From Poronia punctata (lineage: Eukaryota > Ascomycota > Sordariomycetes > Xylariales > Xylariaceae), in the NCBI GenBank assembly GCA_022579005.1, contig MU401463.1:124001-188000 (forward strand): DNA of 64,000 bases. Direction: 5' to 3'. Of this stretch, positions 11,301-22,775 are shown piece by piece. Within the stretch, counting starts at the first letter, position 1; every line of letters starts with the position of its first letter. The notes below the pieces were generated by a model that was not told where the DNA came from, searched no databases, and saw only the letters and a list, made by a program, of their open reading frames with translations. Made by a program: the position numbers and the translations under genes.

Positions 11301-13466
11301 ACTGGATTCACAAGACGCGCTAACTGACCTGGAGAATTTGGTTGCGTCTTCTCGTAAGCAAATTATCAAGATTGCTGAAAACGCACAAGACTGGTGTGGT
11401 GGATCAGGAAACGATGAATCGCCTTTGGTGCACGCCGTTATTCAAAACCTGATCGAAACATCTCGGGTCTTGTCGCCTTTGGGTTTCTATTCGGCACGGT
11501 CGATGTACAATATTTTGCAAGCATTGACGGAGCGCCATGGCTTAGCTTCAAGTACAGAGGAATGGCTAGCTTCTCCCGACCTCCTAAAGTCTTCCCCAAC
11601 AACAGTATTCCCCGCTGCTGCAATCCTCGGCGGGCTCGGCGAAGCCGCATCGACGTCGAAAGCTGTCAGCAATTTCTGCAACCGGTTAGTTAGCGACATT
11701 GCCGGCGCGAGGCTCGACCAGGATAAGACTCTGATAACGCTTGTCTTGCTGAACCTTTGCATGCAAGTATACGATATCGGGGAATTGCCAGTCGCGAACA
11801 ACAGGCTAGTGTTTGCCGTCAAGCAGGTGACTTCCTGGCTGGATACACCAGAACAACTTGATAATGCGACTGCTGCGGAAGCCTGCCGCTGCTTGCAGCG
11901 CCTTTTGCCCTGTATCAAGGATGTGTACGGACCATACTGGGAGAAGGCTGTTGACTTTAGCATATATCTCTGGACAAAGCCTGCTACGGAGCCTATCGAG
12001 AAACGTTTACCAGAGATCCATGCTTCGTTACGACTCATAGCGGCCCTTCAATCACTAGACGAGCCCAACGATGATCTCGTTGATGTCCTCCAGACTTCGG
12101 CGGAGAAAATCTCGGCAGGCCTGCTCGAACTATTGAAACTACCCAGGGAGAAGTTCACTCAGCCCCTCGAAATAGTAGATGCCATTCTCTGCCGCCAGGT
12201 CGATAATATCCCAATCCGACATTATCCTGAATTGTCTGAGCTTTATAGCTTGATCGCAAGCGAATCCCGGGCCATCCAAACGGCAGCCTTTACTATCCTG
12301 AATAAGGCGCTCCCAGCCGCGCAAGAGACACTTTCGGTAGACATCCTGTTAGAAAAGCAGGAGGCACGACTCCCTGATGAGCTGTTATCACTCCTTCTCG
12401 ACGCACCGACGTTGGAGTCGTATCCAGATGAGACGATAGCCCGATTCCCAACAGCTATCCGCTCATACCTTTTATCTTGGCACCTAGTCTTTGACGCGTT
12501 TCGCGCGGCATCCTACAAAGTGCGCGCGGATTACGCCGAGAATCTCAAGGCAGAGAATTATATCGGTCCGTTAATGGACTTTACCTTTGATGTGTTGGGT
12601 CTATCGGCAGCTCATGGACTCAACCTAGAACGTGCTGGTTTCACGGCGGAACACATCAGGCATTATGACCTACGACTAGCCGAATCGGAACCAGAAGAAC
12701 GCAACATGCAATGGCTCTTTATACACTTGTACTACTTGGTATTAAAGTATGTCCCCGGGCTCTTCAAGGCCTGGTATATCGATTGTCGATCAAAGCAGAC
12801 CAAGATTTCGGTCGAAGCGTGGATGACAAAGTACTTCTCACCCATCATCATTTCCGAAGCTCTGGATGAGGTGGTCAAGTGGGAAGCGAGTCAAGAGACG
12901 CCGGCCGATGACGAGAAGGAGCTCATTGTCAAGGTCAGCCGAGCGGCGAAAGAGGTTATAGCCGGATACGAAGTAGACGAGCTGAACGCGTCCATATCCA
13001 TTCGCATACCCCCCGAGTTCCCGCTTGAGGCTGTAAAGGTGACCGGTATCAACCGTGTTGCAGTAAATGAAAGGAAATGGCAAAATTGGATAATGGCGAC
13101 ACAGGGTGTCATTACATTTTCAGTAAGCATTACAATCCTTGCCCGATTTGGGAAGATTTATGGCAGCTCGCTAACAGATGATTTCAATAGGGCGGTAGCA
13201 TCGTAGACGGTCTTACAGCGTTCCGTCGTAACGTCGTCGGTGCCCTTAAAGGCCAGTCGGAATGTGCCATTTGCTATAGCATCATCAGCACCGACAAGAA
13301 GATGCCAGATAAGCGATGCCAGACCTGTAAAAATCTGTTTCACCGTACTTGTCTTTATAAGTGGTTTCAGAGCAGTAGCCAGAACACGTGCCCGCTGTGC
13401 CGTAACCCGATTGACTACATCGGTGCGGATACGAGGGTAAGGAGAGGTGGCACTGCCGGTGCTTAG
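8377..13466 (+). CDS. LTN1: E3 ubiquitin ligase listerin (RQC complex)
   Basis: Four exons: 8377-8673, 8724-10849, 10899-13122, 13191-13466. All introns are GT-AG and the phases join cleanly, giving 1640 aa, usual for fungal Ltn1/Rkr1. The start MSRKPGKARA leads into the conserved N-terminal region (SYLAEPPD, NLQKKDATTKAKALEEL). A long HEAT/ARM-type helical middle follows. The C-terminus has the listerin signature RKWQNWIM and a C4HC3 RING with ligands Cys1574, Cys1577, Cys1592, Cys1595, His1600, Cys1603, Cys1616 and Cys1619. Listerin binds stalled 60S subunits with Rqc2 and ubiquitinates the nascent chain for Cdc48 extraction. The last intron (68 nt) lies just before the RING exon; its retention would remove the RING. 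Confidence 0.95.
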
Positions 13467-14218
13467 GGAAATTGGATTAAAAGCGGGTTTAGGACGAGGT
13501 TTAGGAGCGGTAACGGCTCCGGAACCGGGACCGGGACCGGGGCCGGGATCGGGGTTGGGATCGGGATTTACATATGTGTGCGTATTTGTGCGTATTGGGG
13601 CTATATTGGAGCATTTCAAAGGCGTAGTGCAATCCTTTATCAAGGTTATACAGCGCTTCTTGTCTAAGCAGTGTAGATGGAGTCTAAACATACCTACTCG
13701 TATTCTATAGGACTTAGCCTTTCGTGGTTCAGTCAGGACTTTAGAGCCAACAACATAGTTTAGATGTCCTGTTTATTGTTTTGGACATATTTATTTGTTC
13801 GACATGATGCCCCTTGCAATTCTCATCCTACTTATTCGGATATACGTGAAGTAGATACTTTGCCATGATACCTGTTCAGATCCCACGGTTTCGATGGTAG
13901 GCAGGAGGTCGGTACATGTAGATAAAGCAGTTGCCTAACGTGCGGGTGGACTTTCCACCTACCTACTTACTTTACCTAGGTAGGTATAGGCACTTACCTG
14001 CGTAGAGGTACTTCACGGGAATGGGAGTCGCAACCCCTGTTTATGCTTGTTGACTGCCACTTATCGTACTGAGACCTCATCCCGAGACCAAACAGGACGT
14101 CATAGAGTACCATATGCGTTTCCCATATCTCATATGTACCCAGACCACAATAACTCCCACCATATCAAAGTCGTTTGTATCTTCTACGAGATTAACGTGG
14201 TTCGCAGTAGCCACCATC
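13467..14218. other. LTN1 3' region / next promoter
   Basis: Apart from the G-rich repeat, it holds the word TACTCGTA at 13695-13702 and a cluster of TACCTA/TAGGTA words at about 13958-13990, including the palindromic ACCTAGGT. No other gene was recognised. Confidence 0.4.
13527..13565 (+). repeat. Degenerate GGGACC hexamer repeat, G-quadruplex-prone
   Basis: Seven runs of three or four G separated by two- or three-base spacers (ACC, ACC, CC, ATC, TT, ATC). The repeat extends upstream as GGCTCC-GGAACC from about 13515. It begins about 60 bases after the LTN1 stop, so it probably lies in the LTN1 3' untranslated region on the sense strand. The pattern meets the usual G-quadruplex criterion of four or more G-tracts with short loops. 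Confidence 0.8.
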
Positions 14219-15949
14219 ATGTCGCTTTACAGGTGGTCTTTACCTACAAGGGGCCTGATCCGTGACTCGATCAACCAAGAGGAGTCTTCTGATCAACACA
14301 AGTTTCCTACCGTTCACATCGGACAGCCTGCACCGCGTCGAAAGCAGAATCTATCATCAACATTTTCCGCCCTCTTTGAGAAGCCCGAGAACCGGCAGGA
14401 GCTAGCGGATCCGGAAAGCTCAGGGGTCGCCACGACTAAATCGCAGCCTCTGACACCCCGTTCTGAGAACGTCTTGCCCATTGAAAACCTCACATGCTCA
14501 GATTTCGCCGGGCGTACAAATATTATACCAACCGAGGTACAAACCTTCCCAGAGCCTTATACTGGGGACACACATTCGTCTGTATCAAATAATGCGGGAA
14601 TCTCTGGGGCCGAGGCTACGCAGCCGTTTCGGCCGAGGGTGTCCAGCCAGAGCGGCCTTCAGAGGATAGAGACACCAAGACTGCGTTCTTTCAGCCTTTC
14701 AAGCGTCGGAACGGAAGATACAGAAAGGAGAGACGTGATACTCTCTCCAAAATGCACCGAGCCAGCAGACAGAGGGGAGCTGGAAAAGGTCCGTCGAGTC
14801 CGGTCATGCTCATCTTCGTACCCTACCGAGGGTATGCGTTCTCCTATCAGCTTTGATCACTCACCGGAATACTCGCCACTTACGAAGAAAGTGATACCCG
14901 AGTATGGCCTCTCCAGTGACCATATCTCACGACTTCATATGGCTTCGAGTGAATCCTCTAGTGGTACCCCTATCCCAACAGACCACGCCGTTTTCGATAA
15001 CGGTAGCGAAACCCCCATTTCACCCGATACCATTGCCGACAAGGGCCATAAACACCCTACCAATGATGGGTCTCAAAATCATGTCAAGCGATCCCAGTTG
15101 ATATTTCCGCATCGGGGCCGGGCAAGGCGCTTATCCAAGGCGGTTCGAGATTCGAAGAAACAATCGACAACTAGCGACATGACAGTACCAATCTTGGCAA
15201 GTGAAGGCTCAACCTCGTCCGAGCTCAAAGTCAGTTTCGTAACGTACAAACAAAGGCGTTTCCGAAGTGCGTCTGATGATTGCCAATGGTACAGACTCAG
15301 AGGTAGCAAAGGTATAACGGACTGTCGACCACGCTCAAGCACGAACACTAAAGGGTCAGCGCTTGCAGTCACGGATCATTTTGACTCGTCCAATTCAACG
15401 GATACGTGGTCTACAGCTCGTGAGGGCGACATGCGGGATAATCCACAACCACGCCCTACTTCCTGGGCGAAACTCTTCATCCACCCTACCCTCAACAACT
15501 CTTCGGTAACATTAAGTCACCGTATTCATAGGTTTAAGGTGAGAGAATGGGTCAAGGAGGTTTATGATAGAACTAGAGCCCGTCTATTTCTGGCAGTCAG
15601 GTCCGAGTCTGCACTCGAAGTCAAGTCTCTTTCCGGACTCACAAGCCTTGAACGGCCTCGACTCAGACAGTCCCATACGAAGAAGAAAACCAGCTTGAAG
15701 GTGAAGAAATGGAGAGCGTACAAAGCATTCCGGAAGGTCACGAAGCGGCCGAAACAGCATATAAGGATATCCGATTTATTCACTGGTTTTCCGACGGAGA
15801 GGAAAGGTTTCCCGATGCATCAATTTCACCGGGAGAGCTCAGAGTCGGTCGAGAATGACAACCATGACAATCACTCTCTGCGAAAATCACAATCATGTCC
15901 GGCCGGTTTCGGCCTTTTAGAGGACCAGGAGCCGACAGAGCTTGTATAG
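14219..15949 (+). CDS. Hypothetical disordered Ser/Arg-rich protein
   Basis: A 576-aa single-exon frame from MSLYRWSLPTRG. An ATG at 14114 in the same frame would add 35 residues without protein-like character. The sequence is hydrophilic throughout, Ser/Thr/Pro-rich in the first 300 residues and basic in the last 200 (HTKKKTSLKVKKWRAYKAF, RKVTKRPKQH). No signal peptide, membrane segment or known domain was recognised. The unbroken length strongly suggests a real gene. It lies downstream of LTN1 on the same strand but with a 750-bp gap, so a separate promoter is expected. A nuclear or nucleic-acid-associated role is possible from the basic tail, but this is a guess. Confidence 0.65.
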   Translation: MSLYRWSLPTRGLIRDSINQEESSDQHKFPTVHIGQPAPRRKQNLSSTFSALFEKPENRQELADPESSGVATTKSQPLTPRSENVLPIENLTCSDFAGRTNIIPTEVQTFPEPYTGDTHSSVSNNAGISGAEATQPFRPRVSSQSGLQRIETPRLRSFSLSSVGTEDTERRDVILSPKCTEPADRGELEKVRRVRSCSSSYPTEGMRSPISFDHSPEYSPLTKKVIPEYGLSSDHISRLHMASSESSSGTPIPTDHAVFDNGSETPISPDTIADKGHKHPTNDGSQNHVKRSQLIFPHRGRARRLSKAVRDSKKQSTTSDMTVPILASEGSTSSELKVSFVTYKQRRFRSASDDCQWYRLRGSKGITDCRPRSSTNTKGSALAVTDHFDSSNSTDTWSTAREGDMRDNPQPRPTSWAKLFIHPTLNNSSVTLSHRIHRFKVREWVKEVYDRTRARLFLAVRSESALEVKSLSGLTSLERPRLRQSHTKKKTSLKVKKWRAYKAFRKVTKRPKQHIRISDLFTGFPTERKGFPMHQFHRESSESVENDNHDNHSLRKSQSCPAGFGLLEDQEPTELV

Positions 15950-16750
15950 AGCGGCCATGCCTTTGTAGGAGTCGTGAGGGATGAAGGAGGGCTGGGCGAG
16001 ACTATATAAGGTAGGGAGTATGGGATAATTGGATGGGGAGGAGGTAGGCATTCTTTTAAAACGGAAGACGTTGGTATATTACACACCTGTCATGGCCAGC
16101 CCTGCGGTACTCAAGCGACTAGAACCAGCACTTTACACCTTTTATGGAAGCATGAAAATGGTCGAGGTTGTAGCGTGCCATGGCTGGGGTAGAGGAACAA
16201 TTAGAATACAACATATCTTGTTCCCGCTATTATAGTACGATCTCAAGCACCGGGATATTCACTCTTATTGTCTTTTGCCCTAAGAAGAAGTTAACTGCCA
16301 AGAGTCCAAGACTTCATAGAATAAGTTGGCCTAGAAGTCAATATGTGCAAGAGCTACTGAGGACGAGACTACAAGCCCGCATGGTGTAAGCCCGCTTCGG
16401 AGTGGCGTGCTCTTTGGTCAACTCCACATAATGCCCCTCTAATAGCCCCTCAACTTCCGGGCAGCACCGAGGTGCCGGTTTGTAACCATAAGTAATTATA
16501 CCCCTTTTTTTCGTTTTTGTAGATAAATAAGGAGGTATTCCTGTTTTTCTGGGTGGGAAATATTTTGTATATTTCTTAATTTCGGAGGCATTACACGAGA
16601 TCGCAGACTATACGCACCTACTCTATACCAACACTGTCTTCCATCTCTTCCTCACTCTGCCAGAATTCTTCATCCATTAGCAAGCACTCAACACCAATCC
16701 ACCGTAAAGTACAAAGCTCGGAATAGACGACGAAAAAAAACATATCCAAA
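15950..16750. other. Intergenic, no gene seen
   Basis: AT-richer spacer between the hypothetical gene and the cupin gene. It ends in an A-rich leader (gacgaaaaaaaacatatccaaa) directly before the cupin start codon. No RNA gene or clear repeat was found. Confidence 0.4.
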
Positions 16751-17272
16751 ATGTCAGACTCATGCAGCACAAACCCCACCTCATCCACCCTCCCGCCCCC
16801 GCCTGTAGACGGCTGGAAACACAACGGCGTCCGCGTAATCCCGGGAAACAGCCTACAATCGACATCCAGCAACGCAACACACAACACGCCGGGCATGGAC
16901 CGCGCCGCGGCCATCGACTTTGCGCGCGTGGGCGCCCAAAAGCTCTGGGCGGGAACAGTGCATATCCACGCGGACGCGAAGACGGGCGCACATCATCACG
17001 GACATCTGGAGAGTGTTATTTACGTGGTCAAGGGGAAAGCGAGGATGCGGTGGGGAGAGAAGTTGGAGTTTACGGCGGAGGCGGGACCGGGGGATTTCAT
17101 CTTTGTTCCGCCGTATGTGCCGCATCAGGAAATCAACGCGTTGAAGGATGAGGTGTTGGAGTGTGTGCTTGTTAGGAGTGATAGTGAGGCTGTGGCGGTC
17201 AATTTGCCGGATTTGGAACCGGTTGAGGTGCCGAGTAGTGTTAAGTGGATTGATCCTACGCATGTGGAATGA
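16751..17272 (+). CDS. Single-domain cupin protein
   Basis: 173 aa, one exon, start context ccaaaATGtc. Both cupin motifs are intact: motif 1 GAHHHGHLESVIYVVKGKA supplies the metal-binding His residues and Glu, and motif 2 GDFIFVPPYVPHQEIN supplies the last His. This predicts a small beta-barrel metalloprotein of the RmlC-like superfamily. The Ser/Thr/Pro-rich first 20 residues show no signal peptide, so it is probably cytosolic. The substrate cannot be told from sequence; cupins include dioxygenases, isomerases and non-enzymatic binders. It converges with the chitosanase gene, with only 181 bp between the two stop codons. Confidence 0.88.
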   Translation: MSDSCSTNPTSSTLPPPPVDGWKHNGVRVIPGNSLQSTSSNATHNTPGMDRAAAIDFARVGAQKLWAGTVHIHADAKTGAHHHGHLESVIYVVKGKARMRWGEKLEFTAEAGPGDFIFVPPYVPHQEINALKDEVLECVLVRSDSEAVAVNLPDLEPVEVPSSVKWIDPTHVE

Positions 17273-17453
17273 AGTGTCGGGAAGAGTAAAGGGAGAGAGG
17301 CAGGTCGCAGGGCATATGAAAAGAGAGAACGAATGGATTAAAAAAATGAATTCATATGTCTCGTGTCAAATTCTTCGTTGTCTATGGCAAAGTTTTCTTC
17401 CTCCTTTTCGATAACCGGCAGATAAAACAAACAAATATATATATAGAAAACGT

Positions 17454-18365
17454 TTAGAATCGGCTGACGAGTTCATCACCGAGACCCTCGATACTAGCCT
17501 CGAAATCATCAAAGTTACCAGCATCCCACTGAGCACCATCAGCACCGGGAACGGCATCAGAACCAGTAAAGGCAATATACAGGACATCGGTCTCATCGTG
17601 TCCGTTGTTTCCAGTCATCGAAGTACCGAAGCAGGCTGTCGCTAGCGAGATGGACGACTCGCCTATCACGGCCCTTTCGCCATCATCGCCATTTTCGTCG
17701 CCCCAGATACCGTAGTACTTATCTCTCATGTTAGTCTTTCTTTCCTTCTTCATGTCGTAGTGGGAAAATCATCACTAAGGATTCATGGTAAAGACTTACA
17801 AGCTGTCCGCCACAAACAACAGCAACGACACTAAGCGGCTCGATGCCGTATTCCTGCGGATCGAAATTCGTATATCCCTCCCTGGAACCAAAGTTCCCGA
17901 GCACGACGTACGGATGCGCGTTGGCGTCGAGATCCTCAACGCCCCGGCCGTATTCCCGGACTGTATCGGCGAACGCGGTGATGGACTGCGTGTCGCCCGA
18001 GTTGCCGCATCGGCCGTCATCGGCGGGAGATCCCTGCACGCCGTCGCAGTCGATGTCCATGTCTGCTAGGGCGCCGCCTTTGCCTTGCAGGTAGAGGATG
18101 CCGTAGTCGTCTAGGTGGTCGCCGCAGTAGGCGAAACCTTTTGTTTTTTGATAGATTAGTCTTCGTACATGGATTTTGAGTGAGGATGTGTTTACGCACT
18201 GTTGTCACCCCCGTCAGAGGCGTAGAAGCCGTCCTGAAGGACATTATTGCATTCTCCTTGGGACACGATGCTGTCGTATAGAGCCTGGACATTCTGAGGG
18301 ATATCCTTTGCGAGCGCGACGCCGGCAAGGGCGGAAAGTGCGAGGACGGCGGTTCGGGAAGCCAT
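17454..18365 (-). CDS. Secreted endo-chitosanase, GH75
   Basis: Three exons on the minus strand: 18365-18200, 18137-17800, 17717-17454. Introns are GT-AG and the phases fit. The product is 255 aa, the usual size for fungal chitosanases. Residues 1-19 (MASRTAVLALSALAGVALA) are a clear signal peptide. The conserved GH75 blocks are present: FAYCGD after the first junction, DMDIDCDG at about 81-88, DLDANAHPYVV at about 124-134, IEPLSVVAVVCGG at about 154-166, YYGIWGDENG after the second junction, and DVLYIAFTGSDAVPG. The enzyme hydrolyses beta-1,4 linkages in chitosan outside the cell. I did not assign the catalytic acids by position. A TATA-like run lies about 100 bp upstream. Confidence 0.95.
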
Positions 18366-18462
18366 GGCGAGGGTTTTCTTGAAGAATGGGCTACTGTGAT
18401 ACAGAGATGTAGGAGACAAAATCGTGGGGACAATGTCAACAAGAAGTGATGGGAATATTTGC

Positions 18463-18484
18463 ATATTTATATATATACATAAAC
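18463..18484 (-). promoter_or_regulatory. TATA-like element of the chitosanase gene
   Basis: An alternating AT run (TATATATATAAATA read on the minus strand) lies about 100 bp upstream of the chitosanase start codon. The position and composition fit a fungal TATA box; there is no direct evidence of use. Confidence 0.4.
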
Positions 18485-20835
18485 CTTGGTCTCCAGACTT
18501 CAAGCTACCTACCTATTTAGATCCCGACCCCAGGTACATCGGCCCCAGTCTCAGGGCTAGATACAACAGGGAAGAGAAGAGGATGCGTGAAGATCGACCG
18601 TCTCCAAGCACGTGTTTGCCTCCTTCCACCTACCATCCGGGGTTACGGCGACGGGCGGGGGGAGAAACACGGAAACCACATCGTCTCGTCAGTTGCCTGT
18701 TTTAAACACCGGATGGCGCCAGCTTTTTTTCTGTTCATCTGAGAATGGGTTGTTTTTGGCATGGGGGACGTCTTTTGCCTGGACTGATAGTGACGTTACT
18801 ATGTACCATTAAGGGGAACATGCCCATCGACGAGAGCATGCAATAATTACCTGAGTAGCAAACTCTCAGTCCATGAAATGGAGTACGAGTATGGTGCTTG
18901 CAGGGTGGCAGGTACTAACAATACTCGTCCCCCTGCGTCATCTACCTACTCGTACCTACCTTATTCGATGCCGAGCGAAACAACTTACCAGACCATTTTC
19001 GCAGAAAGGACATAACCTAACAAATTCTGTCTCCACTAAATAGACTGTCGATCTTGGGATCGGGACGATCATTAAATTCGCCCTGGAGGATTCAGGGCGT
19101 CACATTGCATGCATACGTACTTCTAAGTTCTAGGTAAGGTTAGGTACATTGAATTGCAAGTAGGTTAGATGCACAACAGGCAAGAGGAGAGGAAGTTGGG
19201 GTACCTTTATCACATCCGGCTTTCTGTTCAAGAGAAACACTCTTTACTCATCAAAGCAGTGACAAAAACTCAAAAGCCTCCGGGGTCTTGCGTAACTTCA
19301 AAGCAAAGCTGGACTTAACTATGTTTCTTCCAGGTCAAGATGTATATGTAGTCTACTAAGCAAGTAGGTACATAAAACACCATCGAGATAGGTACTCAGG
19401 AGGCACTGCAGGTATCTAAAAATATCCCTTACACAGCTAAGAGCTGAAGACGTTTTACCCATTCCAAATGCATGTTAGTCAAGGTTAAGTATGTAACTCA
19501 GAAACCAAACCATCTCGGTATATCTTCGCACCGGATGGGAAAGCAAATACATATCAAATAATACGTGTACCTTCTGCATCTGGCAGTCGTAACGCAAAAT
19601 ACCCCACAAAGTCTCAGCTCTACACGCTAGATCATATCGGGCAAGTAAGTCTCTTGCGTTCTGCACAGACCCTGCAAGACAACGGTTAGCCACGACTGGC
19701 GTTTGACTTCAAAGCTCAAAGATAAAAGATTTACGAGCCTGTACTAATAGGGTTTAGCATGTAGCGCTCGCAAAAGATACCCATCAAAACCGCGTTACGT
19801 AAACCCTCAAGAGTCGAAAGAAAACAAGACGCTACTTGAATCCTTGGAATCCTTCAAACGCAGGTCATGACATATTTATATGCCTTTTCTATCTAAAAAC
19901 CACGCGTCCATCAGATCTACATTCTCTAAGAATTGAAACCCAACTTTACAACAAGTACTTGCAGAACCATAAAAAGCAGGAAAGACTTCACCTCGGATTC
20001 GAGGGATATGTAGGAAAATATATGTAAGGTACCGTAGTAGAGAGAGTGAGTTAATTGATATTACCTATCTCCAACGACACAAGATAGAATCACAAGCGAA
20101 ATACGATGCTCACTGTCTACCAAGTTCTTGTGATTAATAAGTTTTGCTCTGTCCTGCTTTGGCTGCCTTCTATAAAAAATGGGTGTAGCAAAAGAGACCA
20201 AAAAGGGGTAATCTATATAAGCCATAGACTATGCGTCGCCAACAATAAACCTCCCTCAAGGTATCCATTATGAGCTTCAAAAAACTGCCCATGGCCATCC
20301 CCGATGACGCCCAGATGATGCCAGTGTACACACAAAAGCCAAAACGGCGGCTTATAGCCAAACAGGCCATGGACACGGAGGCTATGTGTGCCGATACAGC
20401 AAAGAACCAGTGTTGCATTTATTGCCGTTATGCATAGCATCTTGCGAGCTCTAATATAGACACCACCACCCGTACAATGTCGCTCGGGGATATGAAAAGG
20501 GCTAGGGAAACCGAGAGATTGCAAGTGGAAAGGCCAGCGTGTTAGCTTTCTCGCAGGTACTGAACGTCGATAGCGAGTAGACTCTGCTGTGAGACAGGTT
20601 GTGACAGCAGATGGAGACCCTTCATTTCTGGATGCCTGAAAATGACGATCCGCCCAATGAATTCGGAGGTGTAAATAGTTAATCTCGAAGTATCCAGGGA
20701 GAAGAATTCCTGACACAAAGCTGTGTGGTATCTAGCGAAGCATTTACAGTGGAACGTTCCAGCATCCTAGGCTGTGGTATTGCTGTTTACGTAGTGGGCC
20801 CATAGACCTGTCATGGCTATAGGTATGAGATACGA
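18485..20835. other. Intergenic 2.3 kb upstream of the chitosanase gene
   Basis: No convincing gene. Two copies of the recurrent octamer lie at 18884-18891 and 18947-18954, with CTACCTA words around 18950. Open frames at 20170-20716 on the minus strand have no protein-like composition or motif. It separates the chitosanase promoter from the 3' end of SEH1. Confidence 0.4.
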
Positions 20836-22174
20836 TCAGGCAGGGCCACTTAATCGTGTTTTCATCATGCCGAGCTCAGAGCTCTTGGCCCACGCGCCGT
20901 TGGGCGTCTGTCGGTAGCACATCAGCTTTCCCTCGTCTCCGACGCTGCCCAGAATCTGGCCGTCGTCGTCGAAAGCGACCCGCCAAACAGGCGATTGATG
21001 GGCGTCGAGTTTGGAAATTTCTCGGTAGACGTGTTCCACCTGGCCCGGTTGGCCGGTATATGGGCGCTCCCCGTGAGTTGCCGACTTATCGATCTCCACT
21101 CTTATTCCGGAGGGCGCCTGCGACGGCCTACGCGAATGCGCTCCACTGACGTTGGGGCCGGCGGCACTCTCGCTCGCTTTCGTACTTCCCACCATGTCTT
21201 CTGCAGACCACGTTTTGCCATCTTCGTCGGAGTACGGCGTGTCGATTCTGAACACGCGCACAAATCCATCCTGGCAGGCAGTAGCTATCATGTCATATCC
21301 CCTGTAATTTCCCGGCGCCCAGGCCACGTCGCGCACCAGGTGTTTGTGAGTGTTTATCTCGAGCGCAAGGTAGAATTCTCGTGCTCGCGTTGCAGCGCCG
21401 AAAGATGTAGCGACGGTGTCGCGGGTCCTGAATATCTTGACAGTCTGCATGCCGGCAACTACCAGGCTAAGAGCATCCTGCGCCACGCCGGCGCGTATGG
21501 CTTTATAGCACGGTTCGGGATTTGGGTCGAAGCGGACTTTGAAGCACGTCTCTTCACCTCGGTTCGGCTTCGTGCACGCCTGGAAGTCATCCATCTTCCC
21601 GTACTCCGTAAGCATCTCGGGCTCCTCGCTCTCGTATACGGATAGGTGACCATTAGTCGCAAGGAGGGCGAACCAGGTGTTTCGGCTGACTTCGTCGTGC
21701 TTGATAGAAAATGACCGGAATGGGTATTGTCCGGATCTTATTTCGGGGATTCCCTTTCCACCCCCAGCTCGAGAGCTGAAACGTCGACCTGGCGCGGCAC
21801 CTGGATCCTCAGCCCATAGCTTGAAGCGGCCTTCTATGCCGAGGGAAGCGAGTAGGTTGGGGTAGACGGTAGGTGGCAGCCATTGGAGCTGTTAAAATGA
21901 GTCAGCAAGCACCGATTGTGGGAAGCTGGAGATGCCGAATCCGTCGTGCCTCTAATATCTCACCGCCGTGAGCGCCCCAGTTATCGCATAGTCGCCAGAC
22001 GCCGTCCCGATGTCGGTTGAAGACGCGGATCTTACCGTCAACGCCGCCAGTCGCGCATCGATCTCCGTACGCGTTGAATGCGATTGCTTGCACCAGATCT
22101 TTATGTCCGTGCTGTACAATGTCGAAGTTTGCGCCTCCTTCTGTCATCATCGGCTCGCTCGTTGGAGGAGCCAT
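20836..22174 (-). CDS. SEH1: Nucleoporin / SEA complex WD40 protein Seh1
   Basis: Two exons: 22174-21950 and 21888-20836, 425 aa. The start MAPPTSEPMM leads into the first WD blade (FDIVQHGHKDLVQAIAFN, TGGVDGKIRVFNR). Later blades are recognisable at LQWLPPTVYPNLLASLGIEG, HKHLVRDVAWAPG with ACQDGFVRVFRID, and HQSPVWRVAFDDDGQILGS near the C-terminus. Seh1 forms an open beta-propeller completed by Nup85 in the nuclear pore Y complex, and it is shared with the SEA/GATOR complex on the vacuole. The intron 21889-21949 must use a GC donor (GAG|GCACGA) to keep phase 0 on both sides. It has a CTGAC branch-like site and an AACAG acceptor. The only GT nearby gives the wrong frame. Confidence 0.92.
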
Positions 22175-22775
22175 CTTTGTTTACTGAGGTATCATCATTG
22201 ACTGGTGTGGGCGGAATTGGGAACAGGGGATTGTTTTCGGCCAGGAGTACCTATACGGCAAACTACGAGTACAAAGGCAGTATGCCTAATAATTGACAAG
22301 CATATCCGGTGGGGTTTGGGCCGTTTGGTGGAAAGAGAGCTCCACCCGGAGGCTAACCTAGTGTCTTCCAAGGCCGCATGTTACATACGACTTGCAATTG
22401 TAGCAGGCGTGGCAGGGTGTCTCGCCTCCTTGGAGTAACAAACAGAAGGAATACTTCATAAGAAACATCTACCAACGAAGCCAGAAAATGATAGGGAAGA
22501 GCATTGATGATAACACGATGAGCGCCAAGGGTCCCGTGTGCTTGAGACAGCATGCGCAACGAAGGCTTGCAGTCAATTAAGAAACAACTTTTTTCCTTAC
22601 GCCTCCCTACGCCTGCAATGTTACGCTTATGTGCTTATACACGTAGAAATTTAGCAGGGACAACCTTGGAAGTTCGATCACGAATAACTCGAAGGCTTTT
22701 TTTTCCGGCTCTGGAAAATTCTATTGTTTGGATGAGTTTCGAGGTTGAATTTTCCTTTATTTATGTTTTAGAAAT
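22175..22775. other. Spacer SEH1 promoter / AKR 3' end
   Basis: SEH1 promoter and the 3' region of the reductase gene. A TACGAGTA copy lies at 22264-22271. No gene was seen. Confidence 0.4.

Noticed and set aside
20213..20716. Minus-strand open frame of 167 codons
   Set aside because: Composition is not protein-like, no motif is present, and it overlaps other equally long random frames.
20995..21645. Plus-strand open frame of 216 codons
   Set aside because: It is antisense to the SEH1 coding exon and has no family features.
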